From Camelimonas abortus (GTDB taxonomy: Bacteria > Pseudomonadota > Alphaproteobacteria > Rhizobiales > Beijerinckiaceae), in assembly GCF_042647165.1 (NCBI RefSeq), contig NZ_JBHRUV010000017.1: a stretch of DNA of 64,000 bases. One strand, written 5' to 3'. Made by a program: the position numbers and the translations under genes. The notes beneath the pieces were generated by a model. The model did no database searches. It saw only the letters and a list, made by a program, of their open reading frames with translations, and was not told the DNA's origin. The first letter of the stretch is position 1, and each line of letters begins with the position of its first letter. Below are positions 8,474 to 17,802 of this stretch, one piece after another.

Positions 8474-11400
8474 TCAGGAGGTCTTGTCGCCGTTCTGCAG
8501 CCGCTCTTTCAGCTGCAGCAGCTTGGCGAACGGTGAATCAGGATCCGGCAGTTTTTCGGCGCGCTGCGGCCTGCGGTCGCCGCGCTGCTCCGGACGCGCG
8601 CCGCGCTCCGGGCGGGGGCGCTGCTGGTTGCGCTGCTCGCCGCCGCGGCCCGCGTCAGGGCCGGGCGTCCAGCCGCCGCGGGCCTTGCGCCGGTTTTCGC
8701 CGGCCTGGGCGTCCTGCCCGCTTTCGGCGGCGCGCCGTCCTTCCGGCCGGCGACCCTCCGGCCGCGGCCCGCGCCCGCGGCCCTGGCCGTCGCGACGGCC
8801 ATGACGCTGGTGCCCATGGCGCTGCGGACGCCAGATCTCGAGCAGCGCCGGCCCTTCCGGAGCGGCGTCGTCGCCAGCGTTCTCGCCGGCGGTTTCGGCA
8901 GCGGTCTCGCCCGCGTCGCCGGTCTGCTCCGCCGCCGTTTCGTCCGCGGCCGCCCCGGCGGCGACCGAACCGGCCGCAGGCTCCCCAGCCTCCGCGCCGG
9001 CGGCCGGGACCTCGCCGTCATCCGGCGCGGCCGCGGTTTCGCCGTCCGTCGCAGGCGTCTCCCCGCCGGCGGCCGGAGCCGCTTCGCCGGTGTCCGCGGG
9101 CGCGGCGGCCTGATCCGGACGCGGCGCCAGCGGAACGGTGATGGCCGGACCCTCCCGCTGCTCGCTGACATAGTTCAGCGACCGCAGGATGGAGGCGAAG
9201 TCGTCGCCGGCGCAACCGACCAGCGAGGTCATGGCCACGGTGACGACGAAGCCGTCGCCGTCGGCGGCTCCGGGCGGCGGATCGCCCGGGGTGACGCCCG
9301 GCCTGTAGGTCACGGCCGGCCGGATGAGGTCGGCGAGACGCTCCAGAATGTCCACGCGCACGGCGCGCGAGCCGCAGACGCGGTAGCCGGCGGCGCGGTA
9401 AAGATCACGGCTGATCGCAGGATCGTGCACGATCGAGGTGCGGCCCGAGGCGGCCAGATGCGGCAGCTCCTCAAGCGCCCTGGCCACGACCTCCGGATCG
9501 CCGCCATGTTTCAGCGCCCACAGCTGCACCGCCAGGGTGCGCGGGGCGGGCTTCAGCAGGGCCGGGACGTAGATGTGGTAGGCGCCGAAGCGCAGGCCAT
9601 ACTTGCGCAGCTGGGCGCGCCCGGTCTGGTCCAGCGCCTTCACGTCCTGCGCGACGCGGGAGCGCTCCAGCACGCCCAGCGACTCCGCCACCTGGAAGGC
9701 GATCCCGCGGGCGAGGCCCTCGATGTCCGGGGCTTCCTCAAGGGTTTTCAGCGGACCAAGCAGTCTGGCGATGTGGGAGCTGACCCACTGCTCGACGCGG
9801 GCCTGGGCCTTGTCGCGCGCTTCGCCGGCAAGGATGTCGTCGGCGAGCAGGATCACCCGCGGCGCCATGAGCAGGTCGCCCGGCGCCAGCTTCGCCACCG
9901 GCTCGCCAAGCCAGCGCAGCGTGCCGTCGTTGGAGAGGACGAAGGCCTCGTCCACGGCCATGGAGATTCGCTCGGCGCGCGCCGCCAGCTCCGGGCCAAG
10001 CGATTTCTGCGCGGCCGCGCGCAGCGCGCGGGCCTCCGAACCATCCGCCTGCGGGTCGGGGACGAAGACCAGGCCGTGGAGGGCGCCCACGTGCTGCCCT
10101 TCGACGCTGACTTCGCCCGTGGGCGTGACTGTAGCTTCCATATGCGCGTTCTCTCTGAGGCGCCGCATGAGCACGCTGGTGCGCCGGTCCACGAAACGGC
10201 TTGCCAGCCGCTCGTGCAATGCATCCGAAAGCCTGTCCTCTACCTGACGGGCGCGTTCCTGCCAATGCTCAGGATCAGCCAGCCAGTCAGGACGGTTGGC
10301 CACGTATGTCCAGGTGCGGACCTGGGCGATGCGCGCGGAAAGGACGTCAATGTCCCCGTCCGTGCGGTCGACCATCGTTATTTGCCGGGCGAACCACGTT
10401 TCATCAAGCTTTCCTTCGTGCATGAGAGCACGAAATATCGTCCTGACAAGCTCGGCGTGGGCATGCGGGGAAATCTTGCGATAGTCAGGCGTCTGGCACA
10501 CGTCCCACAGCAGGGCGATGTCGTGCGGACGCCGGGCGAGACGGGTCACGGATTCGTCGCCGGCCAGGGCCTCGAGGGCGAGCACGTCGTCGGCCGGCTG
10601 GGCGCGGGTGAGGCCGGTCTCCTTCGGCGTGGCGTACAGCGAGGCGAGCAGGCCGCGGATGGAGCGGAAATTGAGGTCGGCGTTGCGCCACTGCAGCACG
10701 CGTGCCGGCTCGAACGCATGCTCCTCGATCGCCCGCACCAGCTCGGGCTCGAAAGCCGGGCAGCGGCCTGTGACGCCAAAGGTGCCGTCGCGCAGGTAGC
10801 GGCCGGCGCGGCCGGCGATCTGGCCGAACTCGGCCGGATTCAGCCGGCGGAAGCCGAAGCCGTCGAACTTGCGGTCGCTGGCGAAGGCCACATGGTTCAG
10901 GTCAAGGTTCAGCCCCATGCCGATGGCGTCGGTGGCCACGAGATAGTCCACCTCGCCGGACTGGAACATCTCCACCTGGGCGTTGCGGGTGCGGGGCGAC
11001 AGCGCCCCCAGCACCACCGCCGCGCCGCCCTTCTGGCGACGGATCAGCTCGGCGACGGCGTAAACTTCCTCCACCGAGAAGGCGACGATGGCCGAACGCG
11101 GCGGCAGGCGGGTGATTTTCTTTCCGCCGGCGAAGGAGAGGGTGGAGAGGCGCGGCCGGGTCACCACCTGTACGCCCGGCAGCAGCTTCTCGATCAGCGG
11201 ACGCATGGTGAGCGCGCCGATGACCAGCGTCTCCTCGCGGCCGCGCATGTTGAGCAGCCGGTCGGTGAACACGTGGCCGCGGCCGAAGTCCGCCGCCAGC
11301 TGGATCTCGTCGATGGCGCAGAAGGCGACGCTGACGTCGCGCGGCATGGCCTCGATGGTGCAGATCCAGTAGCGCGGCCGCGCCGGCTTGATCTTTTCCT

Positions 11401-11614
11401 CGCCAGTGATCAGGGCCACGTGCCGCGGCCCCACCTTTTCGACGACGCGCTGGTACACCTCGCGCGCCAGCAGGCGCAGCGGCAGGCCGATCATGCCCTC
11501 GCCGTGCGCCACGAGGCGCTCGATGGCGAGGTGCGTCTTGCCGGTGTTGGTGGGGCCCAGGATCGCCGTGACGCCGCGGGAGCGTTCGGCGACCGGCAGG
11601 GTTCTCTTGCTCAT
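8474..11614 (-). CDS. Suv3-like DEAD/DEAH-type RNA helicase
   Basis: 1046 residues. Walker A GPTNTGKTHL (K26) begins almost at the N-terminus, and the DExx box is DEIQ at residues 102-105. 'ATDAIGMGLNL' and 'QIAGRAGR' are helicase motifs V and VI. These are the hallmarks of the Suv3/SUPV3L1 family, whose mitochondrial member unwinds RNA for the degradosome. The middle region carries the family's accessory domain. From about residue 830 on the chain becomes Ala/Glu/Gly-rich, then strongly Arg/Gln/Gly-rich, and ends in a conserved-looking 'DSPFAKLLQLKERLQNG' segment. The tail is probably disordered and RNA-binding. In vivo substrates are unknown. Confidence 0.9.
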   Translation of the reverse strand: MSKRTLPVAERSRGVTAILGPTNTGKTHLAIERLVAHGEGMIGLPLRLLAREVYQRVVEKVGPRHVALITGEEKIKPARPRYWICTIEAMPRDVSVAFCAIDEIQLAADFGRGHVFTDRLLNMRGREETLVIGALTMRPLIEKLLPGVQVVTRPRLSTLSFAGGKKITRLPPRSAIVAFSVEEVYAVAELIRRQKGGAAVVLGALSPRTRNAQVEMFQSGEVDYLVATDAIGMGLNLDLNHVAFASDRKFDGFGFRRLNPAEFGQIAGRAGRYLRDGTFGVTGRCPAFEPELVRAIEEHAFEPARVLQWRNADLNFRSIRGLLASLYATPKETGLTRAQPADDVLALEALAGDESVTRLARRPHDIALLWDVCQTPDYRKISPHAHAELVRTIFRALMHEGKLDETWFARQITMVDRTDGDIDVLSARIAQVRTWTYVANRPDWLADPEHWQERARQVEDRLSDALHERLASRFVDRRTSVLMRRLRENAHMEATVTPTGEVSVEGQHVGALHGLVFVPDPQADGSEARALRAAAQKSLGPELAARAERISMAVDEAFVLSNDGTLRWLGEPVAKLAPGDLLMAPRVILLADDILAGEARDKAQARVEQWVSSHIARLLGPLKTLEEAPDIEGLARGIAFQVAESLGVLERSRVAQDVKALDQTGRAQLRKYGLRFGAYHIYVPALLKPAPRTLAVQLWALKHGGDPEVVARALEELPHLAASGRTSIVHDPAISRDLYRAAGYRVCGSRAVRVDILERLADLIRPAVTYRPGVTPGDPPPGAADGDGFVVTVAMTSLVGCAGDDFASILRSLNYVSEQREGPAITVPLAPRPDQAAAPADTGEAAPAAGGETPATDGETAAAPDDGEVPAAGAEAGEPAAGSVAAGAAADETAAEQTGDAGETAAETAGENAGDDAAPEGPALLEIWRPQRHGHQRHGRRDGQGRGRGPRPEGRRPEGRRAAESGQDAQAGENRRKARGGWTPGPDAGRGGEQRNQQRPRPERGARPEQRGDRRPQRAEKLPDPDSPFAKLLQLKERLQNGDKTS

Positions 11615-11723
11615 TGGCGCGGCGGGCGCCGGATGTTCCGGCGCCGTCCTGTAGGTCCGGGCCCCGGGGCGCTCCGGAGGCTGGCGCCGGAGGCGGCTTC
11701 AGGGCGCCGGGATCATGCGCTGC

Positions 11724-11750
11724 CCCGGACGGCGCCGCGCGCCGTCCGGG
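11724..11750 (-). terminator. GC-rich hairpin after the lyase gene
   Basis: A 12-bp perfect inverted repeat (CCCGGACGGCGC and its complement) with a 3-nt loop, 15 bases past the stop codon of the CoA ester lyase gene. There is no T tract, so termination is likely weak or the hairpin only protects the mRNA end. Confidence 0.45.
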
Positions 11751-11765
11751 ACGGGGCGCGGGGGA

Positions 11766-12644
11766 TCAGGCCTGACGGGCGGCGATGGCGTCGGCGACGG
11801 CCACCACGCGCCTGCCGATTTCCGCGTGCAGGATCTCGACCATCTTGCCGTCCACCGAGATAACGCCCTTGCCGGCGTTTTCGGGCAGTTCGAAGGCGGC
11901 GATGATCTTGCGGGCCCATTCGACCTCGGCCGCCGGCGGGGCGAAGATCTCGTTGGCCGGCTCGATCTGGGTCGGATGGATCAGCGTCTTGCCGTCAAAG
12001 CCCATGTCGCGGCCCTGCTCGCACTCGGCGCGGAAGCCATCCATGTCCTGGATGTTGTTGTAGACGCCGTCCAGGATGTCGAGGCCTTCGGCGCGGGCGG
12101 CGGTGAGCGCCAGCGACAGCCACGGCAGCATGGGCTGGCGGCCCGGCACGAAGCGGGCGCGGGTTTCCTTCGCCAGGTCGTTGGTGCCCATCACGAAGCA
12201 GGCGAGGCGCGTGCTGCGCTCGCGCGCCGCGGCGGCGATGCGGGCGATGTCCAGAATGGCGGCGGGCGTCTCCACCATGGCCCAGACGCGGATCTTCGCG
12301 GGCGCGTCGGCCAGCAGGCGGCCCACCTCGAGCAGGGTCTCCGGGCTGGAGACCTTGGGAATGAGGATGCCGTCCGGCCCCGCCGCGGCGGTGGCGCGGA
12401 TGTCGTCGCGGCCCCAGGGCGTGTCGAGGCCGTTGGCGCGGATGATCACTTCACGCGGGCCGTAGCCGCCCGCCTTCACCGCGGCGCAGACCTGTTCGCG
12501 CGCGGCGGGTTTGGCGTCAGGGGCGACGGCGTCCTCAAGGTCAAGAATCAGGGCGTCGGCGGGAAGGGTCTTCGCCTTCTCCAGGGCGCGGGCGTTGGAG
12601 CCCGGCATGTAAAGGACGCTGCGGCGCGGCCGGATGGCGGTCAT
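11766..12644 (-). CDS. HpcH/HpaI-family CoA ester lyase (malyl-CoA lyase-like)
   Basis: 292 residues of the citrate lyase beta/malyl-CoA lyase family. 'RSVLYMPGSNARALEKA' begins the TIM barrel, 'DALILDLEDAV' and 'WAMVETPAAI' carry the acidic residues that bind Mg2+, and 'GFDGKTLIHPTQI' is the C-terminal family signature. Likely reaction: reversible cleavage of L-malyl-CoA or beta-methylmalyl-CoA to acetyl- or propionyl-CoA and glyoxylate. This would fit an ethylmalonyl-CoA or related pathway, though no other pathway gene is here. The ATG at 12644 follows AGGAG; a 30-codon upstream extension is rejected for lack of similarity. Divergent from carbonic anhydrase. Confidence 0.85.
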   Translation of the reverse strand: MTAIRPRRSVLYMPGSNARALEKAKTLPADALILDLEDAVAPDAKPAAREQVCAAVKAGGYGPREVIIRANGLDTPWGRDDIRATAAAGPDGILIPKVSSPETLLEVGRLLADAPAKIRVWAMVETPAAILDIARIAAAARERSTRLACFVMGTNDLAKETRARFVPGRQPMLPWLSLALTAARAEGLDILDGVYNNIQDMDGFRAECEQGRDMGFDGKTLIHPTQIEPANEIFAPPAAEVEWARKIIAAFELPENAGKGVISVDGKMVEILHAEIGRRVVAVADAIAARQA

Positions 12645-12953
12645 CAGGAGCTCCTGGAATCTCGTGAAAAGTCTCTCGACGTGCGGAACATGTCCTGTCC
12701 GGAACGGTTGTGCCGGTTTTGCGCAATTTCGCAAGACCGTCGCGCGTCGCCGCGTGGCGCGCGGGACGGCGCGCAGGGCGGAAATCTACATCCGGCCCCG
12801 GTGCATAAAATGATTGCGCGCCGCCTGATCCGGCGGCAAACGGGGCGCGGATCCATATTCCGGGCGCGTCCAGCGCCAGTTGGTCCCCCGCGGCGCCTGC
12901 CTCCGCTCCTCCGGCGCGGACGACGGCGCCGCCGCACGCCGCAAGGAACGCGC

Positions 12954-13646
12954 ATGGCCAGAGATGCTGTCTCCCAGGAATTTCCGCTGCGTCTGCGGGA
13001 AGGATACCGGTCGTTTCTCAGCGACCGCTTCCCCAGCGAGCGCAGCCGTTATGAAACGCTGGCGCGCCGCGGCCAGAGCCCCGAGGTGCTGATCATCAGC
13101 TGCTGCGACAGCCGCGTGTCGCCGGAGGTGATCTTCGACGCCAACCCCGGCGAGCTGTTCGTCGTGCGCAACGTCGCCAATCTGGTGCCGCCCTATGAAA
13201 CCGGCGGCGACTATCACGGCACCTCCGCGGCGCTGGAGTTTGCGGTGCAGGCGCTGAAGGTGAAGCACATCGTGGTGCTGGGCCACCAGATGTGCGGCGG
13301 CATCAAGGCGTTCGCCAACGAGGCCGAGCCGTTGTCGCCCGGCGATTTTATCGGCAAGTGGATGTCGCAGATCCGGCCCGCCGCCGAGGCGCTGGGGCCG
13401 GAGGCGCGCAAGGCGCCGGATTACGTCTCCCGCCTTGAGCTCGCCGCCATTGAGCTCTCGCTGCAGAACCTGATGACCTTCCCCTGCGTACGCATTCTCG
13501 CCGAACGCGGCCAGATCGCCCTGCACGGCGCCTATTTCGGCGTGGCCGACGGCGTGCTGCGGGTGCGGGATCCGGAAACCGGCGCCTTCGTGCCGGCGGT
13601 GGACGGCCTCGACGTTCCTGCGCGCCTGTCGCCGCGCTGCGACTGA
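12954..13646 (+). CDS. Beta-class carbonic anhydrase
   Basis: 230 residues. Zinc ligands are visible: C50 in the CxDxR motif (C50-C-D52-S-R54), and H111 and C114 in HQMC. D52-R54 form the usual catalytic dyad. It interconverts CO2 and bicarbonate in the cytoplasm, supplying bicarbonate to carboxylases. The start ATG lies after AAGGAACGC. It is divergent from the malyl-CoA-lyase-like gene and convergent with asd. Confidence 0.95.
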   Translation: MARDAVSQEFPLRLREGYRSFLSDRFPSERSRYETLARRGQSPEVLIISCCDSRVSPEVIFDANPGELFVVRNVANLVPPYETGGDYHGTSAALEFAVQALKVKHIVVLGHQMCGGIKAFANEAEPLSPGDFIGKWMSQIRPAAEALGPEARKAPDYVSRLELAAIELSLQNLMTFPCVRILAERGQIALHGAYFGVADGVLRVRDPETGAFVPAVDGLDVPARLSPRCD

Positions 13647-13704
13647 ACCGGGCCGCGCCGCCATGCGGCGGGCGCCTGCGCGCGGCTTCCGGCGCACACA
13701 GAAA

Positions 13705-13730
13705 GACGCCGCCCCGGCGGGGGCGGCGTC
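13705..13730. terminator. Hairpin terminator between carbonic anhydrase and asd
   Basis: An 11-bp perfect stem (GACGCCGCCCC and its complement) with a 4-nt loop. On the minus strand it is followed by TTTCTGTG, so it best serves asd. On the plus strand GCCGTTTC follows, giving weak bidirectional action between the convergent genes. Confidence 0.75.
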
Positions 13731-13775
13731 GCCGTTTCAGGCCCCGGCCCGCGCGGGGCCGCGGAGGCGCGCGCC

Positions 13776-14810
13776 TCAGGCGGCCGTCTTCTTCGGCGTC
13801 AGCAGCTTGCGGTTGATGAGCGCCTCGGCGATCTGCACCGCGTTGAGCGCCGCGCCCTTGCGCAGGTTGTCGGAGACCACCCACATGGCGAGGCCGTTCT
13901 CGACCGTGGGGTCCTCGCGGATGCGCGAGATATAGGTGGCGTCCTCGCCCGCCGCCTCATGGGGCGTGATGTAGCCGCCGGGCTCGCGCCTGTCGACGAC
14001 GAGGCAGCCGGGGGCGTTGCGCAGGATCTCGCGCGCCTCGTCGGCGGTGACCGGCTTCTCGAACTCGATGTTCACCGACTCCGAGTGGGAGATGAACACC
14101 GGCACGCGCACCGCCGTGGCGGTCAGCCGGATCTTCGGGTCGAGGATCTTCTTGGTCTCGACCACCATCTTCCATTCCTCCTTGGTGTAGCCGTCCTCCA
14201 TGAAGACGTCGATGTGAGGAATGAGGTTGAAGGCGATGCGCTTGGGGAACTTGCCGGGCTTCAGCTCGCCGGCGGTGAAGATGGAGCGGGTCTGGTCGAA
14301 CAGCTCGTCCATGCCCGCCTTGCCCGCGCCGGAGACCGACTGGTAGGTGGAGACGACGACGCGCCGGATGACGGCGTGGTCATGCAGCGGCTTGAGCGCC
14401 ACCACGAGCTGGGCGGTGGAGCAGTTCGGGTTGGCGATGATGTTCTTCTTGCGGAAATCGCGGACGGCGTCGCCGTTCACCTCCGGCACCACCAGCGGCA
14501 CGTCCGGATCCATGCGGAAGGCGGAGGAGTTGTCGATCACCACCACGCCCTGCGCGCCAAGCCTGGGGGACCATTCCTTCGACACGTCGCCGCCGGCGGA
14601 CATCAGGCAGATGTCCACGTCCGAGAAGTCATAGGTCGCCAGATCTTTCACGCGGAGCGTGCGGTCACCGAAGGAGACTTCCTGGCCAATGCTCCGGCGC
14701 GAGGCGAGCGCGACGACCTCATCGGCCGGGAACGCCCGCTCCGCCAGGATCTGCAGCATTTCGCGGCCCACATTGCCCGTGGCGCCTGCGACAGCGACCT
14801 TGTAACCCAT
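13776..14810 (-). CDS. asd: Aspartate-semialdehyde dehydrogenase
   Basis: 344 residues from the ATG at 14810. 'VAGATGNVGREML' is the NADP-binding loop. The catalytic cysteine is C130 in NPNCSTAQL, and 'VPVFISHSESV' holds the active-site histidine region. It reduces aspartyl phosphate to aspartate semialdehyde for Lys, Met, Thr and diaminopimelate synthesis. AAGGAA precedes the start; the open frame continues 76 codons upstream without similarity and is not used. Confidence 0.95.
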   Translation of the reverse strand: MGYKVAVAGATGNVGREMLQILAERAFPADEVVALASRRSIGQEVSFGDRTLRVKDLATYDFSDVDICLMSAGGDVSKEWSPRLGAQGVVVIDNSSAFRMDPDVPLVVPEVNGDAVRDFRKKNIIANPNCSTAQLVVALKPLHDHAVIRRVVVSTYQSVSGAGKAGMDELFDQTRSIFTAGELKPGKFPKRIAFNLIPHIDVFMEDGYTKEEWKMVVETKKILDPKIRLTATAVRVPVFISHSESVNIEFEKPVTADEAREILRNAPGCLVVDRREPGGYITPHEAAGEDATYISRIREDPTVENGLAMWVVSDNLRKGAALNAVQIAEALINRKLLTPKKTAA

Positions 14811-15476
14811 GCCAAGTTCCTTTCCGCATTGAGCGCCTTTCCCTCGCCGGCGATCCGGGAGCGGAAAACGCTCCATTGCGACACAGTGTTCCTGCGCCGG
14901 CGCGCTCCGGTCACGGCGGGTGCGCGCAAACGCCTGCAAGAGACCGGATGCGCGCCGCGTTCGCGGCCGGGCCCCGGCGGCCGACGCCTTCTGCATGCAT
15001 ATGGTGTCTGGATCCGGCTGCAGACAGAACCGCGTCATTTCCTCCGCATGGCGACAGCGGCGCCGCGCGCCGCCCGTCCTCCCCCGGCGGAGGACGCGGG
15101 GAGGGCGCGATTCAGGATTTCGCCGGTTTTATGCGGACCACGGCCACCGGCGCGGCGGCGCGCCGCGCGCTTCTCGCAAATGTCTGCGTGATGCTGGCCG
15201 GATGCATGGTCATCAGGTCCTGATAGTCGCGCCTGTCGCAACGGCGATCCACAAGCACCGGTTCATCGCCAATGTCAATATCCGCGCGCGCGGGGCGCGG
15301 ATATCCGGCGCGGGCGCGCCGTTCCGCCGCGGCCGCGGGCGGCGGAAGGCGCCGTTAACCAGCCGTGGAAAAATGTGTTCCCGCTAACGGTCTGCTCACC
15401 ATCGCCCGCCAGGATGCCGCCTCGCCAGACGTAACGGGAGGCGCGGGCCGAACCGCGCTCCAGGGGTTTCTTGTCA
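14811..15476. other. Long intergenic region with two hairpins
   Basis: About 665 bases between divergent asd and an unknown gene. No frame looks like a protein. Two inverted repeats stand out. Positions 15278-15304 have a 10-bp perfect stem ATATCCGCGC with a 7-nt loop. Positions 15322-15347 have a 9-bp stem TTCCGCCGC with an 8-nt loop. A GTTAACC about 120 bases before the next gene recalls a CtrA half-site, but the second half-site is missing. Confidence 0.45.
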
Positions 15477-16379
15477 ATGAAGGGTATCGGGAAGCCGTCG
15501 CGCAGGCGCGTCCGCGACTGCGCCGATCTTCCGTCGCGCCGGCGGAGCCAGTCGTCCCGCGCGGCGCATGTCGCCGCCGCCGCTCTCGCCGCGCTGCTGA
15601 CGGGCGGCCTTTACGCGGTGTTCGCGACCGCGCCGCAGCAGCAGGCCCAGGACGCCGCGCGCACGGCGGAGCGCGCCGGCGCCGCCGCGGCCGGAGCGCC
15701 GGAAACGCCGGGCGCCGTCGCCGCCGCGGCGGAGACGGCCGGCGAAGCGGAGCAGGCGTCCGCCGGAGGCTGGGTCGCCGTGCAGGAAGATGATCCCGCC
15801 TTCACCCTCGCGCCGCTGCCGCAGCTGCCGGAGACCCTGGCGCTGCGCGGGCTGCTGGCCAAACCGGCCGTCATGGAGGCGGTGCGCCACGTCAGCGGCG
15901 GCGGCCGCGACGACGCGCTGACTGTTGGCGAGCCGGACGAGGCCGGCCCGCTGTTGCGCCTGTCGCTGTACCGTCCGGGTTCGGAGCCGCAGCCGGGCGG
16001 CAGCTTTTTCGTCGAGGTCGCCCGCCGCGCCGGCGAGCGCGGCATGTCGGTGGAGCGCTTCGTGCCGCTGCCGCCGGTGGCGACGCGCATGGGGCCGCTG
16101 GAGACCGCGCTGGCGCGCATGGACAGCCCCGGCGGCGCGCGCAACTGCGTGACGTTCCGTCAGGGTGAGACCGCGCCGGACCTGCGCGTCAGCGGCTGGA
16201 TTTGTCTGCCCGACGGCGAGGCGCCCTCGCCGGAGGCGGCCGCCTGCGTCGTCGACGCCATTCGCTGGCGGCGGGTGGAGGACGAGCCCGCCGTCGCGCG
16301 GCGCATCGCCGCCGTCCGGGGTGAAAGCGCCTGCGCCGCGCCCGCCGCGGCCGATCTCACCAGCTCCATCCGGCGGTGA
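15477..16379 (+). CDS. Hypothetical membrane-anchored protein
   Basis: 300 residues, not recognised. A basic N-terminus rich in Arg/Ser (residues 1-30) is followed by one hydrophobic segment ('VAAAALAALLTGGLYAVFA', about 33-51), an Ala/Gly/Glu-rich linker, and a folded-looking part from about residue 100. Two cysteines in the C-terminal half ('NCVTFRQGE' and 'WICLPDG') could form a periplasmic disulfide. This resembles a type II membrane protein with an exported C-terminal domain. The start could be the TTG two codons upstream. No operon partner is obvious, though the next gene on the same strand is also an exported protein. Confidence 0.65.
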   Translation: MKGIGKPSRRRVRDCADLPSRRRSQSSRAAHVAAAALAALLTGGLYAVFATAPQQQAQDAARTAERAGAAAAGAPETPGAVAAAAETAGEAEQASAGGWVAVQEDDPAFTLAPLPQLPETLALRGLLAKPAVMEAVRHVSGGGRDDALTVGEPDEAGPLLRLSLYRPGSEPQPGGSFFVEVARRAGERGMSVERFVPLPPVATRMGPLETALARMDSPGGARNCVTFRQGETAPDLRVSGWICLPDGEAPSPEAAACVVDAIRWRRVEDEPAVARRIAAVRGESACAAPAAADLTSSIRR

Positions 16380-16543
16380 CGGAGCCGCGCCGGCCCGCCA
16401 TTCTGGCGGCCTGATCGCCGGGGGCGGTGCTTTCGCCGGCGGTTTCCGGTAAAATGGCGAAGAATCCCCGGGCGGTGACGCGCGCGACGGGCCCGCCGCC
16501 GGTTGCTGGCCCCGCGCTCCCTCCCGGACGCATGGGAGAGGTG

Positions 16544-17608
16544 ATGGACCGGCGCACGCTTCTGCTCGCATCCCTTGGGACGGTGATCGCCGGCTCCGCG
16601 CTGGCCGAGCCGGCGTCAGCGCGCCGTCGCCAGACGGCGCGGCGGACGCCGGCGCGCCCGCCAGCGGCGCCTGAAGGCGTGGCCGCGCTGGCGGAGACAT
16701 TCCCGGGCGTCGATCTGGGTCCCGACGGCGCCGCCAGCGCCGTGATCATCGCCGAGGATCCCCGTCCCGAGGCGGCGCAGCCCGGCGCCCAGGCGGTCCT
16801 GTGGCGGGCGGCGCGCCGGCCAGATGCGCCGATGTTCGCTGGCGGCGCGCTCAACGGCGTGATCCTCGCCGGGTTTCTGCGCCAGGTGGAGCAGGGCGGG
16901 GCGGCGCTCGCCGACGAGGCGGTGATCGACGACAGCGTGCGCTCGTTGCCGAGCCCGGTGTTCGGGCGGCTGACCGGGCGCGCGCCCTGTTTCAGCGTGC
17001 TCGAGGCCATGATCGCCCACGGCGACAACACCGCCGCCGACGTGGCGCTGGCCGTGGCCGGCCCCGCGGCGATCAGGAAGTTTCTGCAGTCCGCAGGCTT
17101 CCGGCAAACGCACGTTCCCGCCTCGACACGCGAAATGCTCAGCTGGATGGCGGGGGGCGCCGCGGGCGTCAATCCGGGCTGGGAAGGGCTGCAGGCGGCG
17201 TGCGCCGCGCCCGTGTCGCCGGTGCGTTCGCCTCTGGGCGAGGGGCCGGCCGCGCGCTCCACGGCGGCGGAGCTGGCGGAGTGGAGCCGCAACGCCTTCG
17301 CCGGACGTTATTTCGGCGCTTCCGCCAGCCTTGCGGAATTTGCGCGCATCATGGCCATGGGCGCGCCGGCGCGGCGCATCGCGCCGGCCGATGTTCCCGC
17401 CTGGGGGACAGGCGGCGGTTTCAGCCTCGGCGATTTCCACGGTTACGCCGTCGCCGGCCGCATGCTCGCCGGGGGCGTTCCGGTGACGTTCAGCCTGCTG
17501 GCCAGCTGGCGCGGCGGGCCGGAGGAAGGCAGGCGCGTCGCCGCCGCCTGCGAAACGGCGGCGCGCGACCTGCTGGCGGAGACACGGCGCGCGCTGGCGC
17601 GCGCCTGA
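16544..17608 (+). CDS. Exported class A beta-lactamase-fold protein lacking catalytic residues
   Basis: 354 residues with a signal peptide of about 26 residues starting MDRRTLLLAS, possibly Tat type. The body follows the class A beta-lactamase/serine hydrolase pattern: 'GVILAGFLRQVEQG' after the catalytic helix, 'VLEAMIAHGDNTAAD' at residues 153-166, and 'WGTGGGF' near the end. The SxxK motif is replaced by GGALNG (residues 100-105), the SDN serine by G160, and the KTG lysine by G. It is therefore probably not a lactamase and may bind peptidoglycan or another ligand. GGGAG precedes the ATG. Fold by pattern recognition only. Confidence 0.7.
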   Translation: MDRRTLLLASLGTVIAGSALAEPASARRRQTARRTPARPPAAPEGVAALAETFPGVDLGPDGAASAVIIAEDPRPEAAQPGAQAVLWRAARRPDAPMFAGGALNGVILAGFLRQVEQGGAALADEAVIDDSVRSLPSPVFGRLTGRAPCFSVLEAMIAHGDNTAADVALAVAGPAAIRKFLQSAGFRQTHVPASTREMLSWMAGGAAGVNPGWEGLQAACAAPVSPVRSPLGEGPAARSTAAELAEWSRNAFAGRYFGASASLAEFARIMAMGAPARRIAPADVPAWGTGGGFSLGDFHGYAVAGRMLAGGVPVTFSLLASWRGGPEEGRRVAAACETAARDLLAETRRALARA

Positions 17609-17802
17609 ACCGGACGCGTCAGGGGGGCGATGTTGTAACGGTCACTCTGGCGCGTTATTCAACCAAGATGGACCAGGGTGGGCAGGGCGCGGCTCCACCG
17701 CGACGTCCCTTGCATGGGCGCGACGCGAGGACGCTTGCGCCGGCGTAACAAGATCAGGCCGGACAGGTCATCAGGCCAGGGGCCGGCGACAGGGAGATGG
17801 TC

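Noticed and set aside
8801..11863. A 1020-codon plus-strand frame over the helicase gene
   Set aside because: Antisense shadow of a clear Suv3-like helicase; composition is not protein-like.
15355..15395. A CtrA binding site
   Set aside because: One TTAACC half-site is present but no second half at the required distance.
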